DNA of 64,000 nt from Fictibacillus fluitans (GCF_030418125.1 NZ_JAUHTR010000001.1:620001-684000); one strand, 5' to 3'; shown: positions 47,666 to 58,980, numbered from the stretch's first letter. The notes: generated from the letters alone by a model not told the origin. A program made the numbers and translations.

Positions 47666-48559
47666 TTAGTACCTCCGTTTTTGTTCCTTGATTTCCTGTA
47701 AAAATTCCAAGTAGTGATCATAGCGGAAACGGGGAATCTCCCCCTCTTCCACCGCTTCTTTGACCGCACACTTTGGCTCCGAGCTGTGTGTGCAGCCCCT
47801 AAATTTGCAGTCAGATACCCTTTCCCTCATTTCGGGAAAGTTGTAGGAAAGCTCTTCGGTTTCAATTTCAACGAAATCCAGTGAACTGAAGCCGGGTGTA
47901 TCCGCAATCAGTCCTCCACCATATGGAAGGAGCTCAACATGCCTCGTCGTATGCTTTCCTCTTCCCAAATGATCGGAAATGTCATTCGTCTCAAGCAGCA
48001 GCTCAGGCATCAGTGCATTCAAAAGAGATGACTTTCCGACTCCTGATTGTCCGGCAAACACACTTGTTTTGCCCTCAAAAATCGGTTTGATATCTTCCAT
48101 GCCGGCGAGCGACATTGCAGAGGTTGGAAGAACATCGTATCCCAGTTTACGGTAGGCTGTAATATAATTTTCAATTTCCTGCTGGTACTCTTCGCTGTCG
48201 ATCAAATCCATTTTGGTGATGCAAATAACCGGCTGGATGCCATTATCCTCGATGTGGACAAGAAACCGGTCAAGCAAGGCTGTTGAAAATCCTGGACGTA
48301 CCGCAGAAAACACTAAAATAGCCTGATCGACATTTGAGATGGGCGGCCGGTTCAATTCATTCTTTCTCTCTTTCACATCAAGAATATAACCATCCGTGGG
48401 ATTGGTCGATTCAAACACAACCCAGTCCCCCACCACAGGTGTAATTTTTTTCTTGCGGAAGTTCCCCCGCCCTCTGCATTGAAAGACCTCATCATTGAAA
48501 AATACGTAATAAAAACCAGCGACTGATTTTATAATTCTGCCTTCAGTCTTATTATTCAT
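47666..48559 (-). CDS. rsgA: Small ribosomal subunit biogenesis GTPase RsgA
   Basis: Checks late 30S assembly. The N-terminal OB domain is followed by a circularly permuted GTPase with [10 protein letters not shown] (G4) before [14 protein letters not shown] (G1) and DTPGFSSLD (G3). The C-terminal zinc knuckle is [19 protein letters not shown]. The ATG at 48557-48559 (297 aa) has AAGGAGC upstream and overlaps the end of prkC by eight bases. B. subtilis RsgA (YloQ) is a PrkC substrate. Confidence 0.97.
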   Translation of the reverse strand: MNNKTEGRIIKSVAGFYYVFFNDEVFQCRGRGNFRKKKITPVVGDWVVFESTNPTDGYILDVKERKNELNRPPISNVDQAILVFSAVRPGFSTALLDRFLVHIEDNGIQPVICITKMDLIDSEEYQQEIENYITAYRKLGYDVLPTSAMSLAGMEDIKPIFEGKTSVFAGQSGVGKSSLLNALMPELLLETNDISDHLGRGKHTTRHVELLPYGGGLIADTPGFSSLDFVEIETEELSYNFPEMRERVSDCKFRGCTHSSEPKCAVKEAVEEGEIPRFRYDHYLEFLQEIKEQKRRY

Positions 48560-50612
48560 TATTCGCTCCTTTGAAATTTCCTTCCTTTGCATCATTATAG
48601 TTAAACGTTTTGGCCGCCTGCTCTTTGCCGTTTAAATATACTGTGTAAGACGCATCTTTATCTTGAGAAACTGTGAGCGGCACCATATATTCCTTGGTTT
48701 TCGAAATTTTTTCTTCCACAAATACAGCATTATCCTCTTTGGCGTCACTGTAAACAATTCTCACCAGAAATTCCTGGTTCTCATCTTCTTTTGACACTTC
48801 TACAGTAATTTTGTTATTAAACGTAATTTCCTGGTCCTGAGGTTCTTCACCACGTTTTGGCTTTTCCGGTTTTGGCTTTTCCGGTTTAACTTCTGGTTTA
48901 TCATCCGGCTTTTCTTCCGGTTTTTCTGCAGGCGGTTTAGGTTCAGGCTTCTTTCCCTTGGAAAGGACAACGTTTACTGTGGAGCCCTTTTTCACAGTCG
49001 TATACGGAGAAGGACTTTGAGAGATGACTTTTCCTTCCTCGACGGTATCGGAATATTCCTCAGAGAAATCAACATTGAGTCCTTCCTGTGAGATGTAATT
49101 CTGCACATCGTCTCTGGATGAATTCGCCAGGTTTTCAAGCCGGACATCAGGTGGGCCCGTGCTTACCCGCAGGATGACCTGGATTTCACTGGGATTGACC
49201 TTTTCTCCTTTATCAGGGCTTTGGGAAACTACTTCCCCTTCAGGTGTTTCCTCGGATTCCACAGGTATCGTTTCAATATTCTTGGTATTATATCCTTTTT
49301 CATTCAGCAAATCTCTTGCTTCTTCTTCTTTCATTCCGGTTAAATCTTCCATGCTTATCTTTTTAAAGCCTTTGGACACATACAGAGTGACCGTGCTCCC
49401 CTCTTTTACCATGGATTGGGCTTCCGGATCCTGTTTGATGATTTTTCCTTGTTCAACTTCATCATCATACAGGTCCTTCCGCTCCACATTCAATTTCAGT
49501 TGTACAAGGCGGTCATAGCCATCTGCATAGTCTTTATGAACCACATTGGGTACTGACACATCATTCACTTTGAACATTCCCGGCATGACAAAAGCGGCAA
49601 CCCCTGCAACAGCAAGCAAAAGAATGAGAATAAGCAGAATCACCGGCCACTTTTTCTTCTTTTTCTTTGGAATCGGAGGCCCCTCCGGTTCACTTTTTTT
49701 GGTTTCCGCTTCTTTTGTCATGGAAACTGGAGCCATAATCCTGGTTGCATCCGCGGATTCATCAAAATCACTCCACCGGTCCTCATTAAGCCTGTGAGGC
49801 GAAAGTGCGGTATCAAGGTCATCCATCATCTCAAGCGCACTGTCATAGCGGTAAACCGGATTTTTGGTCAGGGCTTTAAGGATAATATTCTCCACGCTTT
49901 GCGGAATTTCTGGATTAATTTTTCTCGGTTCCGGAACGTCTTCCTGCAAGTGTTTTAATGCGACAGATACCGGCGACTCGCCTGTAAAAGGAACTCGCCC
50001 TGTCAGCATTTCAAATAATACGACACCCAGTGAATAAATATCCGATTTTGCGTTTGCCACGCCTCCGCGGGCCTGTTCAGGAGAAAAATAGTGAACGGAT
50101 CCCAAAACCGAATTTGTATGTGTAATGGTTGCCGATGTGATGGCAAGCGCGATGCCAAAATCGGTAACCTTGGCTACTCCGTTTTCATCAATGAGAATAT
50201 TATGCGGTTTAATGTCTCTGTGAATGATTCCATGTTGATGGGCAGCAACCATGCCTGAAGCAATCTGCCGGATAATCTGTATGGATTCTTCAACAGACAG
50301 CCGCCCTTTATCACGTATATACTGCTTTAGCGTTTTCCCCTTCACATACTCCATGACGATGAAATAGACGTTATTTTCTTCTCCCACATCAAAAATGCTA
50401 ACAATGTGGGGGTGATCCAGACTTGTTGCAGCCTCTGCCTCTCTTTTGAACCGCTTGATAAACTCATCGTCGTCCGAAAATTCCGATCGAAGGATTTTGA
50501 CGGCCACATCCCGGTCCAAAATAAGATCTTTCGCCCGGTAAACAATGGCCATTCCGCCATCTCCTATAATTTCGAGCAGTTTATAGCGGCCGCTGATTCG
50601 TTTGCCAATCAT
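48552..50612 (-). CDS. prkC: Serine/threonine protein kinase PrkC with PASTA repeats
   Basis: Membrane kinase that senses muropeptides, triggers spore germination and phosphorylates translation and cell-wall proteins. Kinase domain: Lys39 in DVAVKIL, Asp133 in HRDIKPHN, Asp151 in DFG. A Lys-rich juxtamembrane segment and one transmembrane helix (about 322-343) follow, then three PASTA repeats (about 352-420, 421-490, 491-557). Next comes a linker rich in Pro, Glu and Lys, and a C-terminal beta-rich domain. At 686 aa it is slightly longer than B. subtilis PrkC (648). It is one base after prpC. Confidence 0.98.
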   Translation of the reverse strand: MIGKRISGRYKLLEIIGDGGMAIVYRAKDLILDRDVAVKILRSEFSDDDEFIKRFKREAEAATSLDHPHIVSIFDVGEENNVYFIVMEYVKGKTLKQYIRDKGRLSVEESIQIIRQIASGMVAAHQHGIIHRDIKPHNILIDENGVAKVTDFGIALAITSATITHTNSVLGSVHYFSPEQARGGVANAKSDIYSLGVVLFEMLTGRVPFTGESPVSVALKHLQEDVPEPRKINPEIPQSVENIILKALTKNPVYRYDSALEMMDDLDTALSPHRLNEDRWSDFDESADATRIMAPVSMTKEAETKKSEPEGPPIPKKKKKKWPVILLILILLLAVAGVAAFVMPGMFKVNDVSVPNVVHKDYADGYDRLVQLKLNVERKDLYDDEVEQGKIIKQDPEAQSMVKEGSTVTLYVSKGFKKISMEDLTGMKEEEARDLLNEKGYNTKNIETIPVESEETPEGEVVSQSPDKGEKVNPSEIQVILRVSTGPPDVRLENLANSSRDDVQNYISQEGLNVDFSEEYSDTVEEGKVISQSPSPYTTVKKGSTVNVVLSKGKKPEPKPPAEKPEEKPDDKPEVKPEKPKPEKPKRGEEPQDQEITFNNKITVEVSKEDENQEFLVRIVYSDAKEDNAVFVEEKISKTKEYMVPLTVSQDKDASYTVYLNGKEQAAKTFNYNDAKEGNFKGANNE

Positions 50613-50613
50613 G

Positions 50614-51378
50614 CTAATTTACTCCCTTTTGCTGTTCATCGGGAGTGTAGCGTACAAGCCCAACCGTAATATTGTCTTCTCCTCCGGCTCCATTTGCCAG
50701 GTTTACGAGGCGTTCCGCTTTTTGATCCAGCGAGAGGCTTTCATCAGTCACGATCGACTCCATCATATCCCGGGATACTTTATTCGATAATCCGTCTGAA
50801 CATAAAAGGACCAGATCGCCTTCCCCCCATGAAATGGTCTGGATATCCACCTCAATGACGTCATCAGTTCCAAGTGCCCGGAGGATGACGTTTTTTCTCG
50901 GATGGTTTTCTGCTTCTATTTCGGATAATTGGCCTGATCGCACAAGCTCATTGACGAGTGTATGATCCTCTGTTTTTTGAATGAGTTTGTCCTCGGAAAA
51001 ATAATAAACACGGCTGTCGCCTATATGTAAAATCGTTAAATAGGAAGGAGTGCACAGTGCTCCTACAAGAGTCGTACCCATTCCACTGCAATCTGCATGG
51101 CTGTTCGCATACTGAAAAAGCTCCAAATTCGTATTGGTTACCGTATTTAAAAGCCATTCCTCAGCGTTTACAGGTGTTGCAATTTCATCATCTGAAAGAT
51201 TATTCCACGCCTTTTCGAAATGCTGAATCGTTTTCGAACTTGCTACATCTCCAGCCTTATGGCCGCCCATGCCATCGGCAATAAGGGCAAGAAAGTGTTC
51301 ACCTTTTGTGAACACTCCCCCGCTGTCTTCATTATGCTGACGAACTTTACCTGTATCTGTTTTAAATGCGTACTGCAA
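50614..51378 (-). CDS. prpC: PP2C-type protein phosphatase PrpC
   Basis: Removes phosphates placed by PrkC. The 254 aa protein has the PP2C metal-binding motifs IADGMGGHKAGDVAS, LLCSDGLSNKV and GGEDNITVGLV, and the N-terminal RQHNEDSGG. It pairs with prkC one base away, a conserved kinase-phosphatase module. The start lies six bases after the rlmN stop. Confidence 0.98.
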   Translation of the reverse strand: MQYAFKTDTGKVRQHNEDSGGVFTKGEHFLALIADGMGGHKAGDVASSKTIQHFEKAWNNLSDDEIATPVNAEEWLLNTVTNTNLELFQYANSHADCSGMGTTLVGALCTPSYLTILHIGDSRVYYFSEDKLIQKTEDHTLVNELVRSGQLSEIEAENHPRKNVILRALGTDDVIEVDIQTISWGEGDLVLLCSDGLSNKVSRDMMESIVTDESLSLDQKAERLVNLANGAGGEDNITVGLVRYTPDEQQKGVN

Positions 51379-51384
51379 AACACG

Positions 51385-52470
51385 TCACCTCGTCTCTTCC
51401 TGACGCTCCTTCGCACGTAACTGCCCGCATGCTGCGTCAATATCATGCCCCTGCTCTCTTCGAAGAGTTGCATTGACACCCCGTTTTTTTAAGGTTTCCA
51501 AGAACTTAAAGATTTGGTTCTTTGGAGTTCGGACATAATCACGCTCAGGTACATAGTTAACAGGAATCAGGTTTACATGGCATTTTACATTTTTAATGAG
51601 TTTTGCCAGTTCCTCCGCATGTTCCACCTGGTCGTTCACTCCGCCGAACAATCCATATTCAAATGAAATTCTGCGTCCTGTTTTCTTAGTATAATATCGG
51701 ATGGATTCCATAAGCTCTTCCATCGGATACATTCGGTTAACAGGCATAAGTCTGCTTCTGATTTCCGTATTTGGAGCATGCAGCGAAACGGCAAAATTAA
51801 TCTGCATGCCTTCATCGGCGAATTTGTAGATATAAGGCACGATTCCGCTCGTTGAAACCGTAATATGGCGGGCACCGATGTTAAGGCCTTTATCATGATT
51901 GACGACCTTCAAAAATTTAATAAGGCCATCATAGTTATCGAAAGGTTCCCCAATACCCATAATGACAATCGAGCTTACCCGCTCCTCTGTGGCATCAAGA
52001 GCACGCTGCACCTGCAGCACCTGGGCGACAATTTCTCCGGCCAGCAGGTTGCGTTTTAATCCGCCGAGTGTTGATGCACAGAACGTGCAGCCTAACCGGC
52101 AGCCTACCTGTGTGGTTACACAGACACTGTTGCCGTATTCATGCCGCATCAGCACGGTTTCGATGGAATAGCCATCCTGCAGCTCAAACAAAAATTTGAT
52201 CGTGCCATCAGAGGATTCCTGGCGGGCCACTTCTTTCATCGGATGAACATGAAAGGTTTCTTCCAATTTATCACGAAGCCCTTTTGGAAGGTTTGTCATT
52301 TCTTCAAAACTTGTTACTCGTTTCTCATACAGCCAATTGTAAATCTGTGCTCCACGGAATTTCGGTTCTTTAATTTCTGAAAGCCAGTTTTCCAGATCAC
52401 TTAGCTCGAGTGAAAAGATAGACGGCATAATGGCCGGATTTTGTTGTTTTTCACTTAACGGTTTTAACAT
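51385..52470 (-). CDS. rlmN: Dual-specificity RNA methyltransferase RlmN
   Basis: Radical SAM enzyme that makes m2A2503 in 23S rRNA and m2A37 in some tRNAs. The cluster motif is Cys124-x3-Cys128-x2-Cys131 ([11 protein letters not shown]). The two mechanistic cysteines appear as Cys117 (NSVCVTT) and Cys348 (DAACGQL). It is 361 aa. It overlaps rsmB by seven bases. A shorter start at [10 protein letters not shown] is possible but less likely, given the family length. Confidence 0.97.
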   Translation of the reverse strand: MLKPLSEKQQNPAIMPSIFSLELSDLENWLSEIKEPKFRGAQIYNWLYEKRVTSFEEMTNLPKGLRDKLEETFHVHPMKEVARQESSDGTIKFLFELQDGYSIETVLMRHEYGNSVCVTTQVGCRLGCTFCASTLGGLKRNLLAGEIVAQVLQVQRALDATEERVSSIVIMGIGEPFDNYDGLIKFLKVVNHDKGLNIGARHITVSTSGIVPYIYKFADEGMQINFAVSLHAPNTEIRSRLMPVNRMYPMEELMESIRYYTKKTGRRISFEYGLFGGVNDQVEHAEELAKLIKNVKCHVNLIPVNYVPERDYVRTPKNQIFKFLETLKKRGVNATLRREQGHDIDAACGQLRAKERQEETR

Positions 52471-53837
52471 TGGGTTTCACCACCAGTTGTAGTCTTTTTC
52501 TTAAAGCATGCAAGGTAAAAACCATCACTGTTAAAATATTGAGGAAGGATCTGTACTTGGGCTTGTGCAGGCCCAACAAATGGTTTCAAAGGGTCAGGCA
52601 ATCTTTCACTGAATGTGCTGTCCCATTCAAAATCGGGATGCTTGTCCAGGAAAGCTGCGGCAATCTCATGATTTTCCTCTTTATCGACGGTGCACGTACT
52701 GTACAAAAGTGTACCGCCTGGTTTTAACAGTTCTGCTACTTTAGATAATATTTGTTGCTGAATTTCAGCAATTCGATGTATATCTTCTTCTTTCTTGGAC
52801 CATTTAATATCCGGTTTTTTCCGGATGACACCAAATCCGCTGCACGGTGCATCCACAAGGATTCTGTCAAATGAACAGGGAGCAAATTTTTCTCCCGCTT
52901 TACGGCTGTCGAGCGCTTCTGCTGATATGTTGCCCAAGTCAAGGCGGCCCGCTTGCTCTTCGATCAGTTTTACCTTGTGTGGGTGAAGATCCAACGCAGT
53001 CACTTCACCAGTATTGTTTAACAGTTCGGCGATATGCGTCGTTTTTCCTCCAGGAGCCGCGCAGGCATCCAGTATTTTTTCATCAGGCTGCGGACCGAGC
53101 GCCCGTGCCACAAGCATGGAGCTTTCGTCTTGTATTGTAACATATCCTTCCTTAAATAAAGAAGAATGTGAAAGACCGCCTTTTTTTATTCGGACAGCGT
53201 CAGGTGAGAGCTCCCCCTTGCTTCCGTCAATGCCTTCCTTATCAAGGGACTCAAGCACCTGTTCACGGCTGGTTTTCATAACATTGACTCTTCCGGTAAC
53301 CGGAGACGGCTGTGTATTGGCTTCACACATTTGCTCTGTTTCCTCGATTCCAAACTGTTCAATCCAACGGTGAACAAGCCATTGTGGCATGCTGTACTGA
53401 AGGGAAAGTCGTTCCTCATCGTTTTTAATGTCCGAAGGTTCACGGGTCCCCTCCCGCTGTATTCTTCTCAATACACCATTGACCATGCCTGAGATTCCTT
53501 TATGTCCCCGTGCTTTTGCAATTTCCACAGCTTCATTGATGATAGCATGATCGGGAATGCGGTCAAGGTACACCATCTGATAAAGAGACATACGCAGAAG
53601 GACAAGCACCCATTTATCTAATTTTTGAAGGCCTTTCGCCACAAAAGGCTCCAAAAGATAATCCAGCGTATTTTTCCGCTGAACGGTTCCGTATACCAGT
53701 TCAGTTAAAAGGCCAGTATCCTGCTGGCTCAGCTTTGCTTTTTGGATCGACTGATTGAGCAGAAGATTGCTGTAAGCCTGGTTTTGTTCAATCTTTAACA
53801 GCACTTCTACTGCTGTATTCCTCACATTTTGTTTCAA
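52464..53837 (-). CDS. rsmB: 16S rRNA (cytosine(967)-C(5))-methyltransferase
   Basis: Methylates C967 of 16S rRNA. An N-terminal NusB-like RNA-binding domain precedes the SAM-dependent fold, with [14 protein letters not shown]. Catalytic cysteines are Cys332 ([10 protein letters not shown]) and Cys382 ([13 protein letters not shown]). It is 457 aa. It overlaps fmt by four bases. Confidence 0.97.
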   Translation of the reverse strand: MKQNVRNTAVEVLLKIEQNQAYSNLLLNQSIQKAKLSQQDTGLLTELVYGTVQRKNTLDYLLEPFVAKGLQKLDKWVLVLLRMSLYQMVYLDRIPDHAIINEAVEIAKARGHKGISGMVNGVLRRIQREGTREPSDIKNDEERLSLQYSMPQWLVHRWIEQFGIEETEQMCEANTQPSPVTGRVNVMKTSREQVLESLDKEGIDGSKGELSPDAVRIKKGGLSHSSLFKEGYVTIQDESSMLVARALGPQPDEKILDACAAPGGKTTHIAELLNNTGEVTALDLHPHKVKLIEEQAGRLDLGNISAEALDSRKAGEKFAPCSFDRILVDAPCSGFGVIRKKPDIKWSKKEEDIHRIAEIQQQILSKVAELLKPGGTLLYSTCTVDKEENHEIAAAFLDKHPDFEWDSTFSERLPDPLKPFVGPAQAQVQILPQYFNSDGFYLACFKKKTTTGGETQC

Positions 53838-54769
53838 GCGTCTTCACCCAGCCTTGTCCCGGCCTGAAGCTTGGCACCCTGTAAAAATCGGGCCGCCTCC
53901 ATGCGTTTTTTTCCGGCAGGCTGAAGGTCAGTAATGAGAATCCCTGTAGCATTCCCGGTTTTGACAACCAGCCCTTCTTTATTTGTTTCAAGAATCGTAC
54001 CTGGTTCAGCTTCAGCACCTGTTTTAACTTTTTTTCCCCACCATACCTTCATGGGCTGTCCGTTCAGTCTCGTAAAGGCTACCGGCCAGGGATGCATGCC
54101 CCTGATCTGGTTGTATATGGCTTCACCGCTTTTGGACCAGTCAATCTCTTCCTGTTCTCGGGAAATATTATAAGCATACGTAACTTTGGATTCATCCTGC
54201 TTGATTGGTGTAAGTTTGCCTCCGAGCAAATCGGGCATTGTTTTGGAAAGCAGTTCGGCTCCCGCAACACTTAATTTTTGGAACATGCTTTCCACATGAT
54301 CCTCTTCCTCGATGGGAACCTTGACCTTTGTCAGGATATCTCCCGCATCAAGCTTATCCACCATATACATAATGGTTACACCGGTTTCAGCTTTGCCGTC
54401 GATGATGCTTTGGTGAATCGGTGCTCCTCCTCGGTACTCAGGCAAAAGGGACGCATGGACATTAATGCATCCGAACTTTGGCGCCTCCAATATTTCAGAA
54501 GGAAGAATTTGCCCGTATGCAGCCGTTACAATCAGGTCTGGTTTAAACTTGAGTACTTCTTCATATTCCGCCCTCAGTTTTTTTGGCTGCAGCACAGGAA
54601 TTCCGTGTTTCATGGCCTCTTCTTTTACCGGTGTAGGCTTTATTTCTTTTTTTCTGCCCTGAGGCTTGTCCGGTTGTGTTACTGCCGCAACAACCTCATA
54701 GCCATCTTCTACAAGTCGTCTTAAAACACCGACCGAAAAATCCGGCGTTCCCATAAAAACAATTTTCAT
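53834..54769 (-). CDS. fmt: Methionyl-tRNA formyltransferase
   Basis: Formylates initiator Met-tRNA. It starts [19 protein letters not shown] and has the signature [20 protein letters not shown], which holds the catalytic Asn/His region, with [15 protein letters not shown] next. It is 311 aa. It follows def by nine bases: deformylase and formyltransferase are adjacent, as is common. Confidence 0.98.
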   Translation of the reverse strand: MKIVFMGTPDFSVGVLRRLVEDGYEVVAAVTQPDKPQGRKKEIKPTPVKEEAMKHGIPVLQPKKLRAEYEEVLKFKPDLIVTAAYGQILPSEILEAPKFGCINVHASLLPEYRGGAPIHQSIIDGKAETGVTIMYMVDKLDAGDILTKVKVPIEEEDHVESMFQKLSVAGAELLSKTMPDLLGGKLTPIKQDESKVTYAYNISREQEEIDWSKSGEAIYNQIRGMHPWPVAFTRLNGQPMKVWWGKKVKTGAEAEPGTILETNKEGLVVKTGNATGILITDLQPAGKKRMEAARFLQGAKLQAGTRLGEDA

Positions 54770-54778
54770 TTGTAACTC

Positions 54779-55252
54779 CTACCTTTCAAACTCTCCAGGC
54801 TCATAGTACGAACTTACCTTGGAGGTGAACAAAACGCCGTTCAGGTGGTCAATTTCATGCTGCAATGCGCGTGCAAGAAAGTCTTCCGCCACAATGGTAA
54901 ATGATCTTCCGTTCCTGTCCTGTGCCCGTACCGTTACTTTTTGAGCCCGTTTTACATCACCAAAAAGACCAGGAAAGCTTAGACACCCTTCCGGTCCATC
55001 CTGCTCTCCTTCCCCCTGCTCGACGGTGGGGTTCACCAGCTCAACTTTACCGGTTTCGTCACCTGTATCGACAACGGCAACCCTCAGATTGATCCCGATT
55101 TGCGGTGCAGCCAGACCAACACCTTCTGCTTCATACATGGTAGTAAACATATCATCAATCAGCAGTTGAAGTTCATCATCAAATGCTGTGACTGGTTCAC
55201 AGTTTGTTTCAAGAATCTCATCAGGGTAGCAGACAATCTCCCTAACTCCCAT
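54779..55252 (-). CDS. def: Peptide deformylase
   Basis: Removes the N-formyl group from nascent proteins. Metal ligands Cys90 (EGCLSFPG), His132 and His136 (QHEIDHLNG) and the GVGLAAPQIG motif at 45-54 are all present. At 157 aa it resembles the short B. subtilis DefA rather than the longer YkrB type. It is 25 bases after priA. Confidence 0.98.
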   Translation of the reverse strand: MGVREIVCYPDEILETNCEPVTAFDDELQLLIDDMFTTMYEAEGVGLAAPQIGINLRVAVVDTGDETGKVELVNPTVEQGEGEQDGPEGCLSFPGLFGDVKRAQKVTVRAQDRNGRSFTIVAEDFLARALQHEIDHLNGVLFTSKVSSYYEPGEFER

Positions 55253-55277
55253 CTTCTTTCTCTCCCGTCTGTACTGC

Positions 55278-57695
55278 TTACATTATATTTTGAGCATTCA
55301 TGTCAACCGAAATCTGGAGGCCGTTGGCGTCCATTTCCGGCTGAAAATGCTGAAGTAACTCTGAAATCATTTCACTTAACTCAGGTTCATTTTTGTATTT
55401 TATCATGACCTGGTAGCGATATCTATCTTTGATGCGGGCGATCGGCGATACGACCGGCCCCAGTATGATAGTGCCCTTTGACACCTTTTGAGAAAGATAG
55501 GATGCTGATTTCTCACTCGCATCCACGACTTTCATCAATTCCGGATGCGTGAAGGACAGCAGCGTCAAAAAATAATAGGGAGGATATTTGTGGTCCCTCC
55601 TGATTTTCATTTCATTATCATAAAACGCATGATAATCATGCTGAGAGGCAAGATCAATACTGTAATGCCCTATAGTATAGCTCTGGATCACCACTTCCCC
55701 GGTAAGCTCATGCCTGCCGGCTCTTCCGCTCACCTGCGTCAGCAGCTGAAAAGTTTTTTCTGATGCTCTGAAATCCGGAAGATGAAGCATGGTATCCGCT
55801 GCAAGCACCCCGACAAGCGTGACCTTTGGAAAATCCAGGCCCTTAGCGATCATTTGTGTGCCCAGCAGGATATCTGCCCTTCCCTGGCCGAATTCGTTAA
55901 GCAGCTTCTCATGGCTTCCTTTCCTTCCGGTGGTGTCAACATCCATCCGGATGACCCTCGCCTCGGGGAGGAGCCTCGCAAGCTCTTCCTCCACCTTTTG
56001 TGTACCCGTACCGAAAAAACGGATATATTGACTCTCGCACATCGGGCAGCGCGAAGGCATGGGTTCCTGATGGCCGCAATAATGGCATTTCAGCATATGC
56101 TGGCGCTTGTGGTACGTCAGCGAAATATCACAATGCGGACACTCACCAACATAGCCGCAGTCGCGGCACAGAATGAACGATGAATAGCCTCTCCTGTTTA
56201 AAAAGAGAACCGCCTGTTCCTTCCGTCCGAGCACTTCCTTTAACTTCGTGAACAGATCCCTCGAAAACATGGAGCGGTTGCCTGCCCGAAGTTCCTCCCT
56301 CATATCGACGACGGACACGGAAGGCAATTCGCGCTGATTAACCCTGTCGCTCAGCTCACAAAGGGTGTAAACCCCTTTTTGTGCTCTTGCATACGATTCA
56401 AGAGACGGTGTCGCGCTTCCAAGAATGACGGGACAGCGGTGGTATTCTCCCCGGTGAACGGCTACCTCTCTGGCATGATAGCGGGGATTTTCTTCCTGCT
56501 TGTAGCTGGATTCATGCTCCTCGTCAATTATTATTAAACCAAGGTTTTCAAAAGGGGCGAATACTGCCGACCTGGCCCCGACAACCACCGATACCTCTTT
56601 GCGTTGGATCTTGCGCCATTCATCATATTTTTCTCCAGCGGACAAGGCGCTATGCAGCACCGCAACGCGGGAACCAAAGCGCGCTTTAAACCGGTTCACC
56701 ATTTGAGGCGTCAACGAGATTTCCGGAACAAGAACGATGGCCTCCTGCCCTTTTTTTATTACTCTGTCTATGGATTGAAGATATATCTCTGTTTTGCCGC
56801 TTCCCGTTACACCGTGAATCAAAATCGTTTCATGCCGTTCTTCCTCAAGCGCAGACAGCACCGGCCGAATACATTGTTCCTGCTGCACAGTAAGCGGCAG
56901 CGGTTCCGTTTGCTTGAATTCCCGGTTGGCATAGGGGTCACGATATATTTCTTTTTCAATCGTCTGTACAAACCCTTTTTGTTCCAGTGACTGTATGGCC
57001 GACCGTGTGGTATCAAACATTTCCAGCAGATCCTTCTGCACGACCGGTTCATCGGACTCCAGTAAAAAGGAAAGGATTTCGCGTTGCTTTACCGCCTGTT
57101 TACTAAGAGAGTCCATGTGCTTTTGAACCTCCTCTCTTGTCCCTGCTGCCTGCACAAGCTTGATTTTTTTCTTGGTCACCTTGTCTGCCATTTGATAGAT
57201 AACTTCCAGATGATTTTTCTGGACCAGCCGCTGGAACATCCCCAGCGGTGTTGGGGAGACCTTCAGCAAATCTTCCATTGGGATGCGGTCGCGATGCCTG
57301 AACCAGCCGGCTGCTTCCTCAGGCAAATCTTCCACGGAAATACCATTCACCATTTTAAATTCTTTCTTATAGGACGCTTTCAATGCCGCAGGGATCATCG
57401 CCTGATACGCAGTAATCAAAAAGCAAAGCGTCTGTTTGGAGACCCACTGGCCGAGCTGCAGCAGTTCCTCTGTTAATACAGGAACCGGATCAAGCAGCTC
57501 ATTGATTCTTTTCAGCTTTTTTACGGACGGCTCTTCTGCCAGTCCCATGACAAACCCCTGGAGCTTGCGGGGGCCAAATGGCACAGAAACCCTCATTCCC
57601 GGTTTTACCGTATCCTCCAGTTCTTCAGGAACAAGGTAATCGAAGGTGCGGTTTACATTGCTGGCCGGCACATCCACGATCACTTTGGCAATCAT
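55278..57695 (-). CDS. priA: Primosomal replication restart protein PriA
   Basis: Helicase that restarts replication at repaired forks by loading DnaD, DnaB and DnaI in Bacillus. An N-terminal 3'-end-binding domain precedes the helicase core with GVTGSGKTEIYLQ and IIDEEHESSYKQ. A zinc-binding insertion carries eight Cys (ILCRDCGYVGECPHCDIS; CHYCGHQEPMPSRCPMC), and QVSGRAGRHE is motif VI. It is 805 aa. Its start overlaps coaBC by four bases. Confidence 0.98.
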   Translation of the reverse strand: MIAKVIVDVPASNVNRTFDYLVPEELEDTVKPGMRVSVPFGPRKLQGFVMGLAEEPSVKKLKRINELLDPVPVLTEELLQLGQWVSKQTLCFLITAYQAMIPAALKASYKKEFKMVNGISVEDLPEEAAGWFRHRDRIPMEDLLKVSPTPLGMFQRLVQKNHLEVIYQMADKVTKKKIKLVQAAGTREEVQKHMDSLSKQAVKQREILSFLLESDEPVVQKDLLEMFDTTRSAIQSLEQKGFVQTIEKEIYRDPYANREFKQTEPLPLTVQQEQCIRPVLSALEEERHETILIHGVTGSGKTEIYLQSIDRVIKKGQEAIVLVPEISLTPQMVNRFKARFGSRVAVLHSALSAGEKYDEWRKIQRKEVSVVVGARSAVFAPFENLGLIIIDEEHESSYKQEENPRYHAREVAVHRGEYHRCPVILGSATPSLESYARAQKGVYTLCELSDRVNQRELPSVSVVDMREELRAGNRSMFSRDLFTKLKEVLGRKEQAVLFLNRRGYSSFILCRDCGYVGECPHCDISLTYHKRQHMLKCHYCGHQEPMPSRCPMCESQYIRFFGTGTQKVEEELARLLPEARVIRMDVDTTGRKGSHEKLLNEFGQGRADILLGTQMIAKGLDFPKVTLVGVLAADTMLHLPDFRASEKTFQLLTQVSGRAGRHELTGEVVIQSYTIGHYSIDLASQHDYHAFYDNEMKIRRDHKYPPYYFLTLLSFTHPELMKVVDASEKSASYLSQKVSKGTIILGPVVSPIARIKDRYRYQVMIKYKNEPELSEMISELLQHFQPEMDANGLQISVDMNAQNIM

Positions 57696-58906
57696 AAAGG
57701 CATCAGTTCCAACGCCTGAAGAAGCACTTCCTCGGCAACTTTTTCTTTTGACTGAAGCGGGTATTCGATCGATGATCCATCCTTTTTATAGATAATGACA
57801 CGGTTGGTGTCCACACTGAATCCCGAGCCTTCCTGGGCCACGTTGTTGGCCACAATCATATCGAGATTTTTACGCTTCAGCTTGTCCAGTGCATATTCTT
57901 CCAGATTTCCGGTCTCAGCGGCAAACCCGACCAGTATTTGCCTTTCTTTTTTCTGTCCGAGCACAGAAAGAATATCGGTTGTTTTTTCCATTTCCACCGA
58001 CCAGTTTTCCTTGTTTTTCTTCATTTTTTCATTATATTTAATCCGCGGGGTATAGTCGGCGACCGCTGCCGATTTTATGACAAGATCCTGATCAGGATAT
58101 TCCTTCATAACAGCCTGATACATGTCTTCCGTGGATATCACCTCGACAAAGTTTACACCTGCCGGCTTTTCAAGCGCAGTCGGGCCGCTGATCAATGTAA
58201 CGGAAGCCCCCATTCTCACAGCTGTTTTCGCGATGGCATACCCCATTTTCCCCGATGAATAATTAGTAAAATAACGCACAGGATCCACCTGCTCACGTGT
58301 CGGGCCGGCGGTTACGAGCACATGTTTCCCCTGTAGTGGCAGCTCTGCAGCAGGTTGTTCTTCCGAAAAATGCTCCTCAATACAGGCAATAATCTCTTCA
58401 GGCTCTGCAAGTCTGCCTTTTCCGACATACCCGCAGGCAAGCAGGCCTTCACCCGGCTCCACAAACCGATAGCCAAAATCCGCCAGCTTTTGCATGTTTT
58501 GCCGTACAGCCGGATGCTGATACATATGCACATTCATGGCCGGGGCAATCATTACGGGTGCCTGTGCAGCCAGTAAGGTCGTAGTAATCATGTCATCTGC
58601 AATCCCATTGGCCAGCTTGCCGATACTGTTGGCGGTCGCAGGCGCTACGACAACAAGATCAGCCCAGTCTGCAAGGTCGATATGGGCAACAACATTTGGG
58701 TTTCGTTCTTCAAACGTGTCCGTATATACTTCATTTCTGGACAAGGTTTGCAGCGTCAGCGGTGTAATAAATTGCTGAGCGGAATCCGACATAATCACTT
58801 TGACATGAAACCCTTTTTGAAACAGCTGGCTCGCTATTGTCGCTGCCTTGTACGCCGCAATTCCGCCTGTCACACAAAGAAGCACATTTTTTTTAGATGG
58901 AGTCAT
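57692..58906 (-). CDS. coaBC: Bifunctional phosphopantothenoylcysteine decarboxylase/synthase
   Basis: Two consecutive steps of coenzyme A synthesis. The N-terminal flavin-dependent CoaC part has CVTGGIAAYKAA, APATANSIGKLANGIADD and PAMNVHMYQHPAV. The C-terminal CoaB part has VTAGPTREQVDPVRYFTN and KSAAVADYTPR. It is full length at 404 aa. It follows rpoZ after 108 bases, which contain the rpoZ terminator. Confidence 0.98.
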   Translation of the reverse strand: MTPSKKNVLLCVTGGIAAYKAATIASQLFQKGFHVKVIMSDSAQQFITPLTLQTLSRNEVYTDTFEERNPNVVAHIDLADWADLVVVAPATANSIGKLANGIADDMITTTLLAAQAPVMIAPAMNVHMYQHPAVRQNMQKLADFGYRFVEPGEGLLACGYVGKGRLAEPEEIIACIEEHFSEEQPAAELPLQGKHVLVTAGPTREQVDPVRYFTNYSSGKMGYAIAKTAVRMGASVTLISGPTALEKPAGVNFVEVISTEDMYQAVMKEYPDQDLVIKSAAVADYTPRIKYNEKMKKNKENWSVEMEKTTDILSVLGQKKERQILVGFAAETGNLEEYALDKLKRKNLDMIVANNVAQEGSGFSVDTNRVIIYKKDGSSIEYPLQSKEKVAEEVLLQALELMPL

Positions 58907-58980
58907 GGTTGGTTCCTCCTGTCTTTGTTTACATAATATATTTATGGTTGATTAATCTAAAGCTCGCAAAAACTGAAAAA

